This document shows positions 7,930-16,044 of a DNA stretch of 64,000 bases, in pieces; the first letter of the stretch is position 1, and the number at the start of each line of letters is the position of its first letter. The DNA is from Pseudoflavonifractor gallinarum (GTDB lineage: Bacteria > Bacillota > Clostridia > Oscillospirales > Oscillospiraceae), in assembly GCF_014982855.1 (NCBI RefSeq), contig NZ_JADCKF010000010.1, positions 1-64,000 on the forward strand, written 5' to 3'. A program made the position numbers and the translations under genes. The notes beneath the pieces are model-generated. The model ran no database searches, had not been told where the DNA came from, and saw only the letters and a program-made list of their open reading frames with translations.

Positions 7930-7970
7930 AAAAAATGTGGAGCGCCTTAATTGGCACTCCACATTTTTAT
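7930..7970. terminator. Bidirectional terminator
   Basis: AAAAATGTGGAG(C)GCC pairs with GGC(A)CTCCACATTTTT. It separates the convergent flavodoxin and GNAT genes. Confidence 0.8.
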
Positions 7971-8416
7971 ATCTCTCTTTGCAGATACACCATATCCACC
8001 AACGGAATCCCGCACTCGTAGATGGGATGGTCATAGTGGTCGGTGAAAAAGTTCTTGACCAAGTGGTGCCTGCGAAAGCCGCAGGATTGATAAAACGGGA
8101 TGGTGGCGGGACTGTCCCCGGTGCCCACCTGCAGCACGGTATACTGCCCCCTGTAGGTTCGGATGAGGAAATCCACCAGGGCTTTCCCATAGCCCCTTCC
8201 CTGAAAGTCCGGCTCCACGGCAATGTTTTTCAGCTCCAAAATCCCATCGCCCTCGTCCGTCACTACACATTCGGCCTTGACTCCATCGTCCTCCAGCACA
8301 TACATGGTACCACGCTCCAGATAGCGGTCGATCATGTCCTCCTGCTCGTCCGCCAGCAGCAGCAAATCAAGGTACTGCTTTTTATCGGTTTCCACTTTTC
8401 GAATTACCATGAACAC
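7967..8416 (-). CDS. GNAT-family N-acetyltransferase
   Basis: 147-149 aa; the start may be a GTG at 8416 or the ATG at 8410. The gene begins immediately after the stop of the YoaP gene (8420), so translation is probably coupled. The acetyl-CoA loop is visible as IAVEPDFQGRGYGKALVDFLI near residues 63-83, with the usual beta-strand before it (ILELKNIAVE) and a conserved IPFYQSCGFR after it. The acceptor molecule is unknown. Confidence 0.85.
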   Translation of the reverse strand: MFMVIRKVETDKKQYLDLLLLADEQEDMIDRYLERGTMYVLEDDGVKAECVVTDEGDGILELKNIAVEPDFQGRGYGKALVDFLIRTYRGQYTVLQVGTGDSPATIPFYQSCGFRRHHLVKNFFTDHYDHPIYECGIPLVDMVYLQREI

Positions 8417-8419
8417 ACC

Positions 8420-9169
8420 CTACTTTTTCAAAAGTCGCTTCAGCGCGGCGGCGTCCAGCAGATTTACGGTCACGAACTTTCCCCGATAAAATACCGCCCA
8501 GTTGTTGAACACACAGGGCAGAGCCTTGGCCTTTTCCAGCGTGTCCACCGGAATGAGGGTATAGGGAACCTCCAGCTCCTGGCAAGTCTTACGCACCAGC
8601 TCCACGCTCTGATGGGTGTAGGGACACTGGGGACTGTAGTAGATGGTCAGCTCCTGATGTTCCACCTCCACCCCCTTGGCGTTCTCCGCAAAGCGGGGCT
8701 TTGTCCCATCAAAGGAGCGGGCCAGCAGCCGGTAGCCGTCCGGCGTGGTGTCCACCGTTTCAAACCCATATTTTTCTGCGAAGGCCTGGTCTGAAAGCCA
8801 GGCCTTCTGTTTTTCGGCTCCCAGCATACACACGCCGGATTTCCCCTTGGCCCTGGCATCAGCCAGGCAGTACTCCATCAGCTGCCTGCCGTAGCCCTTG
8901 CCTTTGAAGTCCCCGGTGACCCACAGGCAGTAGAGGTAGAGATAGTTCTCCCCCTCCACCGGCACCCAGGCCGTCTCCAACGGAGCGTACTCGATGAACA
9001 CCACGCCCTTGGCATCCAGCTTGCGGAACACATGGCCTTCTTTCAGCCGCTCTCTGAGCCAGGCCCGCTTGGCCTCCACACCGGGATGGGGCTTCTTGCT
9101 GCGGATGATGCAGCACAGGTGCTCCTGTTCCAGATTTTCTTCTGTCAGATTGATAAATGGTTCCCGCAT
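8420..9169 (-). CDS. YoaP-type GNAT acetyltransferase
   Basis: 249 aa. The first ~150 residues are a GNAT fold with WVTGDFKGKGYGRQLMEYCL as the acetyl-CoA loop. The C-terminal ~90 residues (LTIYYSPQCPYTHQSVELV onward) match the YoaP-like domain, which looks like a thioredoxin-type fold with a CPYT motif in place of CxxC. Such two-domain proteins are widespread in Firmicutes; acceptor not known. It is the middle gene of a minus-strand run DHFR-like, YoaP, GNAT with spacings of 6 and 3 bases. Confidence 0.85.
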   Translation of the reverse strand: MREPFINLTEENLEQEHLCCIIRSKKPHPGVEAKRAWLRERLKEGHVFRKLDAKGVVFIEYAPLETAWVPVEGENYLYLYCLWVTGDFKGKGYGRQLMEYCLADARAKGKSGVCMLGAEKQKAWLSDQAFAEKYGFETVDTTPDGYRLLARSFDGTKPRFAENAKGVEVEHQELTIYYSPQCPYTHQSVELVRKTCQELEVPYTLIPVDTLEKAKALPCVFNNWAVFYRGKFVTVNLLDAAALKRLLKK

Positions 9170-9175
9170 TGCCTA

Positions 9176-9706
9176 TCACCGCTTTTCGTACACCAGATCC
9201 ACGATCCCGTTCCAAGGTTCCGTTCTCACCAGCTTCAGCGGCGCTTCCTGAGAAAGCTCCGGAAACAGCCGCACACCCCTGCCCAGCACGGTGGGGATGA
9301 TGGACAGCCACAGCTGATCGATGCATCCCTCTTTCCAAAGCTGCCCGGCCACGGACGCACCGCCGCAGATCCAGACATTGCCCCCATACTCCCCTTTCAG
9401 CTTGTCCACCAGGGCAGTCAGTTCCTCATTCCAGAAGAAAATATCCTTCTGGTCCGCTTCCTGCCGGTGGGTCACCACATAACAAAGGCGGCCCTCATAG
9501 GGCCAGCGGTCCGGGGAGAGCTCTGTCACCAGCTGGTGATAAGTCGTCCAGCCCATGACGATGACATCCACCGTATCCAAAAAGGCCGGGTAGCTGCCGG
9601 GGGCATCCGGCTCGCTGCCGTCACCCGCCAGCCAATCCACGCCGCCCCGCGCGTCCGCAATGTATCCGTCCAAACTCATGGCGAGATATAACACAGTCTT
9701 TCCCAT
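9176..9706 (-). CDS. Dihydrofolate reductase-like / RibD C-terminal domain protein
   Basis: 176 aa from the ATG at 9706, with GGAGGGAATC upstream. LYLAMSLDGYIADARGGVDWL near the start and WICGGASVAGQLWKEGCIDQLWLSIIPTVLGRGVRLF later are diagnostic of the RibD C-terminal/DHFR superfamily as in YyaP. These bind NADPH; this small single-domain group is not the true folate enzyme and its substrate is unknown. First gene of the three-gene minus-strand unit. Confidence 0.88.
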   Translation of the reverse strand: MGKTVLYLAMSLDGYIADARGGVDWLAGDGSEPDAPGSYPAFLDTVDVIVMGWTTYHQLVTELSPDRWPYEGRLCYVVTHRQEADQKDIFFWNEELTALVDKLKGEYGGNVWICGGASVAGQLWKEGCIDQLWLSIIPTVLGRGVRLFPELSQEAPLKLVRTEPWNGIVDLVYEKR

Positions 9707-9797
9707 AACGATTCCCTCCGTGGTTCCTATTGTACCCAATGGCCCCCAAAAACACAAGGCAAGCGAAACATGACAGACTGTTGTCCGGTTCCTGTGC

Positions 9798-9803
9798 TAT
9801 AAT
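9798..9803 (+). promoter_or_regulatory. Extended -10 promoter of the WYL regulator
   Basis: TGTGC followed by TATAAT, 31 bases before the start codon. No convincing -35, as often seen with extended -10 promoters. Confidence 0.5.
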
Positions 9804-9834
9804 ACAGACAAAACCGGGAAAGGCGGCGTGGCGC

Positions 9835-10743
9835 ATGAAAATGGAGCGGCTCATCGGCATATTGTCCATTCTGCTCCAGCGGGAGAAGGTCACCGCCCCC
9901 GAGCTGGCAGAACAATTCGAGGTATCCCGCCGGACCATTCAGCGAGACATTGAGTCCCTCTGCCGGGCGGGTATTCCCATCGCCACCGTCCAGGGGGCTG
10001 GCGGCGGTATCTCCATCATGGAGGGCTACCGGGTGGACCGTACCGTGCTCACCGCTCCGGAAATGCAGGCCATCCTGGCGGGGCTCAGGAGCCTGGACAG
10101 CGTCAGCGGCACCCGGCGCTATGCCCAGCTGATGGAGAAGCTGTCCGCCGGGACCGGCGGACTGGTGAACGGGGGCGCACACATGCTCATTGATCTATCC
10201 TCCTGGTACAAGACCAGCCTGCCGCCGAAAATTGAGCTCATCCAAGGGGCCATCGAGCAACACCGCACCATCCGTTTCCCCTACTTCTCCCCCAAGGAGG
10301 AGTCGGTCCGCACCGTGGAGCCCTACTATCTGCTGTTCCACTGGTCCACCTGGTATGTGTGGGGCTGGTGTCAGACCCGGGAGGATTTTCGCCTCTTTAA
10401 GCTCAACCGCATGACGGAGCTCTCTACCGGCGAGCCCTTTACTCCCCGCCCCGCTCTCCTGCCCAATCTGGAGCCGGAGCGGGTCTTCCCGGTAAAATAT
10501 CAGGTCACCGTGCGCTTTGATCCCACCTGCCGCTGGCGGCTGGTGGAGGAGTACGGCGCAGACCGTTTTACCGTGGAGCCGGACGGAAGACTGCGCTTCA
10601 CCGGCGGCTTTCCTGATGCCGACAGCGTACTCAGCTGGGTCCTGACTTTTGGAGACAAGGCGGAGCTGCTGGAGCCGGAAGAACTGCGGGAGCAACTTGG
10701 GGATTTGATCAAAACACTGGCCCAGCGCTACAGGAGGAATTGA
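9835..10743 (+). CDS. YafY-type HTH/WYL-domain regulator
   Basis: 302 aa from the ATG at 9835 (another ATG two codons later is possible). The N-terminal HTH_11 region has LLQREKVTAPELAEQFEVS and RRTIQRDIESLCRAGIPI. A WYL-type ligand domain follows, with YYLLFHWSTWYVWGWCQTREDFRLFKLNRM as its core, then a C-terminal dimerisation region. WYL proteins sense nucleotides or other small ligands. It heads a plus-strand operon with TfoX-N, GyrI-like and GNAT genes and probably regulates it. Confidence 0.88.
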   Translation: MKMERLIGILSILLQREKVTAPELAEQFEVSRRTIQRDIESLCRAGIPIATVQGAGGGISIMEGYRVDRTVLTAPEMQAILAGLRSLDSVSGTRRYAQLMEKLSAGTGGLVNGGAHMLIDLSSWYKTSLPPKIELIQGAIEQHRTIRFPYFSPKEESVRTVEPYYLLFHWSTWYVWGWCQTREDFRLFKLNRMTELSTGEPFTPRPALLPNLEPERVFPVKYQVTVRFDPTCRWRLVEEYGADRFTVEPDGRLRFTGGFPDADSVLSWVLTFGDKAELLEPEELREQLGDLIKTLAQRYRRN

Positions 10744-10744
10744 C

Positions 10745-11065
10745 ATGGCGTCTCATCCGGATTTTGTAACCTATGTGGCCGAGCAGCTGCGGGAGGCCGG
10801 AGCCATCCGCAGTCGGAAAATGTTCGGCGAATACGGTCTTTACTGCGACGATGTGTTTTTTGCCGTCATCTGCGATGACCAGTTTTTCGTAAAGGTCACC
10901 CCCCAGGGCGAAGCGGCCTTCCCCGACCTGCCCAAGGCGCCGCCATACGAGGGTGCCAGGGACTACATCTGGGTGGAGGATGTGGACGACCGGGACACCA
11001 TGACCACCCTCACCCGCCTTACCTGTCTGGCCCTTCAGGCTCAGCCGAAAAAATGGAGGAAGTAA
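10745..11065 (+). CDS. TfoX N-terminal domain protein
   Basis: 106 aa, starting two bases after the WYL gene stop. ADP: the sequence has the TfoX-N pattern RSRKMFGEYGLYCDDVFFAVICDDQFFVKV and a second half PPYEGARDYIWVEDVDD. In gammaproteobacteria TfoX drives competence, but the stand-alone N-terminal domain found in Firmicutes has no known role. Operon position suggests a role linked to the neighbouring regulator. Confidence 0.85.
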   Translation: MASHPDFVTYVAEQLREAGAIRSRKMFGEYGLYCDDVFFAVICDDQFFVKVTPQGEAAFPDLPKAPPYEGARDYIWVEDVDDRDTMTTLTRLTCLALQAQPKKWRK

Positions 11066-11067
11066 TC

Positions 11068-11703
11068 ATGGCCTTCGACTATAAAAAGGAATACAAGGAA
11101 TTCTACCTACCACCCAAAACGCCGGGCATCGTCACCGTGCCCGCCATGCATTTTCTGGCCGTGCGGGGCCGAGGCGATCCCAACGAGGAGAGCGGTGCCT
11201 ATAAGCAGGCCTTGGGGCTGCTCTATGCCGTGGCTTACACCATTAAAATGAGCAAGCTGGGCAAGCACAGGCCGGAGGGCTACTTCGACTATGTGGTGCC
11301 GCCTCTGGAGGGGCTTTGGTGGCAGGAGGGCATCCACGGGGTAGATTACGCCCGTAAAAAGGACTTTCAGTGGATCTCCCTCCTCCGTCTGCCGGAGTTC
11401 GTGACAAAAGAGGTCTTTGCCTGGGCCATCCGGGAGACCACGGAAAAGAAACAGCAGGACTTCTCCCCCGTGGAGTTCTTCTCCTGGGAGGAGGGGCTGT
11501 GCGTCCAGTGCATGCACATCGGTCCCTATGACGACGAGCCCGCCACTGTGGCCGCCATGGAGGAATACGCCACGGCCCAGGGTTACGAGGAAGACTTTGG
11601 GGAGGGCCGCTTCCACCATGAGATCTATTTGAGCGATGTACGGCGGTGCAAGCCGGAACGGCTGAAAACCGTGATCCGGCAGCCGATCAAACGGGCAGAG
11701 TGA
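11068..11703 (+). CDS. GyrI-like small-molecule-binding protein
   Basis: 211 aa from the ATG at 11068, with GAGGAAG upstream. The two-repeat GyrI-like (SHS2) fold shows in FLAVRGRGDPNEESGAYKQAL and GLCVQCMHIGPYDDEPATVAAMEEY. This group binds small cationic or cytotoxic compounds; some members hydrolyse them. It is located between TfoX-N and GNAT genes in one operon. Confidence 0.85.
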   Translation: MAFDYKKEYKEFYLPPKTPGIVTVPAMHFLAVRGRGDPNEESGAYKQALGLLYAVAYTIKMSKLGKHRPEGYFDYVVPPLEGLWWQEGIHGVDYARKKDFQWISLLRLPEFVTKEVFAWAIRETTEKKQQDFSPVEFFSWEEGLCVQCMHIGPYDDEPATVAAMEEYATAQGYEEDFGEGRFHHEIYLSDVRRCKPERLKTVIRQPIKRAE

Positions 11704-11711
11704 GGAATGAG

Positions 11712-12641
11712 ATGAACACGATCATTCGCAAAATACGCTTGGAGGAACATGACCTTCTGCGGGAATTTCTCTATCATGCCATCTATCTCCCGCAGGGCGT
11801 GGAGCCGCCGTCCCGATCTGTGATAGATCTGCCGGAGCTGCAGGTCTATATTGCGGACTTCGGCACACGGCCCGGCGACCACTGCATAGTAGCCGAGGCG
11901 GCGGGAAAAGTGGTAGGTGCGGTGTGGTGCCGCATCATGGTGGACTACGGACACATCGACAACGGCACCCCCTCTCTGGCCATCTCGTTACTGCCGGAGT
12001 ATCGCGGGCTGGGCATCGGGGCGCGGCTTCTGAAGGCTCTTTTGCTCCTGCTCCAAGAGAATGGGTACCGGCGGGCATCCCTCTCCGTGCAGAAAGAAAA
12101 TCCGGCTCTGCATCTCTACCAGCGGACAGGATTCCGCATCGTGGCGGAAAAGGAAACGGAGTATTTGATGCTTTGGGACAGCACCCAAAGGGGACAACAG
12201 GAGAATATGAATATGGAAGCAGAGAAACAGAGGGAAAGTAAAATCCGGCAGTGGTTTTCCATGTGGCTGGATAGGCAGGACACGGGCATTGAGGAGCTAT
12301 TCGCCCCGGATGCCGTCTATATTGAGAGCTGGGGGCCGGAGTACTACGGCAGCGGAAAGATCAAGCTGTGGTTTGATGAATGGAACAGCCGGGGCACCGT
12401 AGAGCGCTGGAACATCCGGCAGTATTTCCACAAGGGGGACCAGACCGTGGTGGAGTGGGCTTTCCGGTGTGTCATGGCGGACGGCACCATCCAGAGTTTT
12501 GACGGTCTCTCCCTCATCCGCTGGAATGAGGTGGGACAGATCTGCTTTTTACAGGAATTCGGCTGCAACGAGAACCGCTATGATCCCTACGCTCAGGGGA
12601 AAACCCCGGTATTCCGGGAAGAGCAGGTGCTGTGGTTCTGA
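11712..12641 (+). CDS. GNAT acetyltransferase fused to a SnoaL/NTF2-like domain
   Basis: 309 aa from the ATG at 11712. Residues 1-160 are a GNAT enzyme (ISLLPEYRGLGIGARLLKALL is the acetyl-CoA loop; NPALHLYQRTGFR follows). Residues 170-309 are a SnoaL/NTF2-like domain (FSMWLDRQDTGIEELFAPDA, YYGSGKIKLWFDEW). The junction around 12190-12215 has an internal ribosome site (AACAGGAGAAT) and two in-frame ATGs (12207 and 12213), so the second domain may also be made alone, or two formerly separate genes have become joined. Neither substrate is known. Confidence 0.8.
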   Translation: MNTIIRKIRLEEHDLLREFLYHAIYLPQGVEPPSRSVIDLPELQVYIADFGTRPGDHCIVAEAAGKVVGAVWCRIMVDYGHIDNGTPSLAISLLPEYRGLGIGARLLKALLLLLQENGYRRASLSVQKENPALHLYQRTGFRIVAEKETEYLMLWDSTQRGQQENMNMEAEKQRESKIRQWFSMWLDRQDTGIEELFAPDAVYIESWGPEYYGSGKIKLWFDEWNSRGTVERWNIRQYFHKGDQTVVEWAFRCVMADGTIQSFDGLSLIRWNEVGQICFLQEFGCNENRYDPYAQGKTPVFREEQVLWF

Positions 12642-12654
12642 GGGAGGAAACGTT

Positions 12655-13212
12655 ATGAAAGGCTTTACCAGAGAAGAGACCCGATTCTCCCTCTGTGGAC
12701 TCAACTGCGCCCTGTGTTCCATGCGCCTGGGTGGCTACTGCCCCGGCTGCGGCGGAGGCGCAGGCAACCAGAGCTGCACAATAGCCAAATGTTCCCTGGA
12801 ACACAAAAATATCCCATTCTGTTGGGAGTGTTCGGAATACCCCTGTCCCCGCTACGAGAGCTTTGACGATGGGGATTCCTTTGTCCCGCACCGGAACCGG
12901 CAGCAGGACATCGCCCTAGCCCGGGAGATTGGGCTGGAAGCCTACCTGGCCCAGTTGGAGAAAAAGCAAGCCATTTTGGAGAAACTTCTGGCCCATTACA
13001 ATGACGGCCGCCGCAAGGCGCTTTTCAACACGGCGGTGTATCTCCTGCCCCTGGAAGACTTACAGTCCGTAATAGCTGTTCTGGACGGCAGGCCGGAATT
13101 GGAAGGCCAACCAATCAAGGAGCGTGCCCTTACCGCGGTGGGACTGCTTCAGGAGGCGGCGGACCGCCGGGGTATCAGCCTGAAACTGAACAAGGAACCG
13201 AAGAAGGGGTGA
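12655..13212 (+). CDS. DUF3795 cysteine-rich protein
   Basis: 185 aa from the ATG at 12655 (GGGAGGAAAC upstream). The N-terminus is rich in cysteine: FSLCGLNCALCSMRLGGYCPGC, then CTIAKCSLE and CWECSEYPCPR, typical of DUF3795, probably a zinc or iron-sulfur site. The remaining ~110 residues are helical. Function unknown. Same operon as the preceding acetyltransferase (13-base gap) and the following SRPBCC gene. Confidence 0.85.
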   Translation: MKGFTREETRFSLCGLNCALCSMRLGGYCPGCGGGAGNQSCTIAKCSLEHKNIPFCWECSEYPCPRYESFDDGDSFVPHRNRQQDIALAREIGLEAYLAQLEKKQAILEKLLAHYNDGRRKALFNTAVYLLPLEDLQSVIAVLDGRPELEGQPIKERALTAVGLLQEAADRRGISLKLNKEPKKG

Positions 13213-13216
13213 TCCC

Positions 13217-13612
13217 ATGGTGACGTCCAAGGTGACCGTCTATTTCCCCTACCCGGTGGTGCAGGTGTGGCAGACCGTGACCGACCTCGCCCATACCGTT
13301 TGGCGCAGCGACTTGGCTCGGGTGGAAGTTTTGGACGAAACCCACTTTGTGGAGTACACCAAAAGCGGATACGCCACGAACTTCACCGTCACAGCCTGCG
13401 AGCCCTTCCGGCGCTGGGCCTTCACCATGGAGAATGACAACATGTTCGGCTCCTGGGAGGGGATCTTTGAGGCGGCTGAGGGCGGTACCCGGCTGACCTG
13501 TACCGAGATAGTTCACGCAAAACATTGGTGGATGCATCCCTTCGTCCCCGGCTATCTGAAGCGGCAGCAGAAGCGATATCTGGACGATTTGCGAAAAGAA
13601 TTGTGGAAGTAA
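13217..13612 (+). CDS. SRPBCC-fold protein
   Basis: 131 aa, starting four bases after the DUF3795 stop. It has the START/SRPBCC pattern: VTVYFPYPVVQVWQTVTDL at the N-terminus, central beta-strands, EAAEGGTRLTCTEIV and a long C-terminal helix ending KRYLDDLRKELW. This fold binds hydrophobic ligands. Last gene of the plus-strand operon begun at 9835. Confidence 0.82.
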   Translation: MVTSKVTVYFPYPVVQVWQTVTDLAHTVWRSDLARVEVLDETHFVEYTKSGYATNFTVTACEPFRRWAFTMENDNMFGSWEGIFEAAEGGTRLTCTEIVHAKHWWMHPFVPGYLKRQQKRYLDDLRKELWK

Positions 13613-13742
13613 GCTGTATAACACGAAAAAGCAGTTTCAAGAACCGTGTAATATAGACGCCACCAGACAAACATGAGCACGGAAAATCGGGCAGGAACCG
13701 CCCGTTTCCGGTATGCTGGAGGACAGAAGGACGGTGTGACCA

Positions 13743-14600
13743 ATGGATTGGGTAACAAGCATTCATCAGGCCATCGGGTATATCGAGGCGCATCTCCGGG
13801 AGGAGCTGACCATCCGGGATGTCGCCCAGCAGGCGGCCCTGTCCCCCTTTTACTTTCAGAAGGGCTTTGCCATGCTGTGCGGCATGACGGTGGGCGACTA
13901 TATCCGCCAGCGCCGGCTCTCCGCCGCCGGGCTGGAGGTCCTCACGACGGACCGGAAGATCATCGACATCGCGCTGGAGTTCGGCTATGACGCGCCGGAC
14001 AGCTTTACCAGGGCCTTTGCCCGTTTCCATGGCCTTACACCTGCCGCACTGCGAAAAAGCGGAGGCGCGGTCCGTTCCTTTGCTCCGCTTCGAATCAACG
14101 TGACATTGGAAGGTGGTCAAAACATGGATTGCAAGATTATGAAAAAAGAGGCCTTTACCGTGCTCTGCCGGGCAAAGACGTTCAAGTATGAGGAGGCCGT
14201 GGCTCAGGTCCCCCAGTTCTGGGCGGAGCATTTCGGCACCGGCGGCGGCAAGGTGGTGTGCGGCATGTACGGCATCAACCTGGACGAGAGCATGGGCGGC
14301 AATGAGTTTGAATATCTCATCGCTGACAACTACGATCCCGCCAAAGAGATCCCGGATGGCTTCACCACCCGCACCATCCCGGCCCACACCTGGGCGGTGT
14401 TCCCCTGCACCGGCCGGATGCCCCAGGCGCTCCAGGGGCTGAACCAGCAGATCTTCTCCCAGTGGCTGCCCACGAACCCCGACTATAAGATCGCTGCGGG
14501 CATCAATGTGGAGCTGTACAGCGATGCCAGCAAATTTGAAAATGGCACCCAGGATCAGGACTACTACTGTGAGATCTGGATCCCGGTGGAAAAGAAGTAA
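13743..14600 (+). CDS. AraC-family regulator with GyrI-like effector domain
   Basis: 285 aa. Residues 1-105 hold the two AraC helix-turn-helices (ELTIRDVAQQAALSPFYFQKGF and IIDIALEFGYDAPDSFTRAFARF followed by GLTPAALR). After a linker, residues 125-285 form a GyrI-like effector-binding domain (CRAKTFKYEEAVAQVPQFW, YLIADNYDPAKEIPDGF, YCEIWIPVEKK), as in Rob or BltR-type activators. It probably senses a toxic compound and may control the neighbouring genes. Confidence 0.9.
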   Translation: MDWVTSIHQAIGYIEAHLREELTIRDVAQQAALSPFYFQKGFAMLCGMTVGDYIRQRRLSAAGLEVLTTDRKIIDIALEFGYDAPDSFTRAFARFHGLTPAALRKSGGAVRSFAPLRINVTLEGGQNMDCKIMKKEAFTVLCRAKTFKYEEAVAQVPQFWAEHFGTGGGKVVCGMYGINLDESMGGNEFEYLIADNYDPAKEIPDGFTTRTIPAHTWAVFPCTGRMPQALQGLNQQIFSQWLPTNPDYKIAAGINVELYSDASKFENGTQDQDYYCEIWIPVEKK

Positions 14601-14603
14601 AAC

Positions 14604-14939
14604 ATGTCCATGGACGATGACACCACCAAAAGCGATTTCCTAGGCGCCACCAACATGGAAAAAGGGATCTACGACCAGGACGCCCGGTTCTTTGTCCCCT
14701 ATCACCGCCAGGTGGGTCTGAATGTCTATGAGCTGCCCATCTTCTCCCACGGTGTATTCCACCGGTATGACTACCAGTTCTTCTACCGCAATCTGCAGGA
14801 AAATGTGGGCGTGCGGCTCTTTTTTGCGATGCCGTTTTTGAAATCAGCACAAAACCCAAACCGTGTTGTTCTCTTTTCGCCTTATATCCCCTATGATCAT
14901 ATCAGCAGCTGCAGAGAATGGATCATACGAGGAGAATAA
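14604..14939 (+). pseudogene. Fragment resembling a DUF3089 hydrolase
   Basis: 111-codon frame with no clear ribosome site, beginning 4 bases after the AraC stop. The first ~45 residues (NMEKGIYDQDARFFVPYHRQ, then VGLNVYELP) resemble the middle of DUF3089 alpha/beta hydrolases, but the expected N-terminal part and catalytic serine motif are absent. The remaining residues (FHRYDYQFFYRNLQE onward) match nothing I know. I read this as a gene remnant; it could instead be a lineage-specific small gene. Confidence 0.4.
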
Positions 14940-14943
14940 TACC

Positions 14944-15303
14944 ATGAACACGGATAAAATTTTTGCGGAAGCCATTGCCAATGAATATGCCCCCAAGGAT
15001 ACCTCCAAGGTCGTCGCCCTGAGAAAGCTGGATTGGAAAGCAAAGCGCGCGGCGACTCTCTTCGCCTATGGCTTCGGTATCGGGATGGCGCTGGTCCTCG
15101 GCCTGGGGATGTGCCTTTCCATGCATGTGATCGGAGGAGGCGGCGTTCTCATGACGGGAGCCGGGGTCCTCCTGGGCGTTCTGGGGCTTGTCGGCGTGGG
15201 GCTCAACTACCCCATCTATAAAAAACTTCTCCGGGTCGGCAAGGAAAAGTATGCTTTTGAGATCATGCAGCTGGCCCGGGAGATCAGCGAATCCGCCGAG
15301 TAA
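14944..15303 (+). CDS. Small two-helix membrane protein
   Basis: 119 aa from the ATG at 14944, with GAGGAGAAT upstream. The N-terminus is soluble (EAIANEYAPKDTSKVVALRKLD), followed by two hydrophobic helices near residues 38-60 and 65-88, then YPIYKKLLRVGKEKYAFEIMQLAREI. Similar proteins are common in Clostridia without known function. It sits in front of a TetR regulator and the two may form an operon. Confidence 0.78.
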   Translation: MNTDKIFAEAIANEYAPKDTSKVVALRKLDWKAKRAATLFAYGFGIGMALVLGLGMCLSMHVIGGGGVLMTGAGVLLGVLGLVGVGLNYPIYKKLLRVGKEKYAFEIMQLAREISESAE

Positions 15304-15322
15304 AATGAGAGGAGGGCGGCAG

Positions 15323-15922
15323 ATGAACAAGTCCGAAAGCAAATACTTCAATACCGCCCTGCGGATGGATGAGGCCCTCCTGGCCCTGCTGGAGGAGAAG
15401 GACCTGGAATACATCACGGTGAAAGAGATCTGTCACCAGGCCGGTGTGAACCGCTCCACCTTCTACCTGCACTATGAGACCATCGCCGACCTGGTGAGTG
15501 AGACCTTGGAGATGATCAACCAGCGCTTTCTCTCCTATTTCCCCCAGCAGGAAGAAGAAATTCTGGGGAATATGGGCAGCCTAGCGCGGGAAGACCTTGT
15601 GTTGGTCACCCGGGAATATCTTCTCCCCTATCTCCGCTTTATCCGGGACAACAAAAAGGTCTACCGGGCGGCATTCCGGAACCCACGCAGCATGCAGGCT
15701 CATACGCGATACGGGGAACTGAAACAGCATATCCTCAGCCCCATTCTGGAGCGGTTTGAGGTCCCGTCCGCCCACCGCCCCTATTACATGGCCTACTATG
15801 TGGAGGGCATCATCGCCATCGTCAAGGAGTGGCTGCGGCAGGACTGCGCCGATGAGGTGGAGATGATCGCCGACATTATTGAGTCCTGCGTACGGCACAA
15901 AGACATCAGTCATGCGGAATAA
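15323..15922 (+). CDS. TetR/AcrR-family regulator
   Basis: 199 aa from the ATG at 15323 (GAGGAGGGC upstream). The HTH is ITVKEICHQAGVNRSTFYLHYETIADLV near residues 30-57. The C-terminal domain (LPYLRFIRDNKKVYRAAFRNP, YYMAYYVEGIIAIVKEWL) is of the TetR_C_8 type common in Firmicutes. Target unknown; the adjacent membrane protein is the obvious candidate. Confidence 0.88.
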   Translation: MNKSESKYFNTALRMDEALLALLEEKDLEYITVKEICHQAGVNRSTFYLHYETIADLVSETLEMINQRFLSYFPQQEEEILGNMGSLAREDLVLVTREYLLPYLRFIRDNKKVYRAAFRNPRSMQAHTRYGELKQHILSPILERFEVPSAHRPYYMAYYVEGIIAIVKEWLRQDCADEVEMIADIIESCVRHKDISHAE

Positions 15923-15953
15923 CGGTAGGGCCGCAGACCTCCTGCATGATAGA

Positions 15954-16002
15954 AAGCCTCCCATCCTCTGCTGTCAAGAAAACAACAGAGGATGGGAGGC
16001 TT
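15954..16002. terminator. Terminator, TetR side
   Basis: A 17-bp perfect stem (15954-15970 with 15986-16002) with only a short T-tract. It lies between the convergent TetR and MerR genes; a second small stem at 16014-16033 follows. Confidence 0.6.
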
Positions 16003-16044
16003 GCATTTGATTGGCTGCGCACTAGGCGCAGCCCTGAGCCTGTT

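Noticed and set aside
13217-13624. Minus-strand frame antisense to the SRPBCC gene
   Set aside because: Shadow of a gene with a clear fold on the plus strand.
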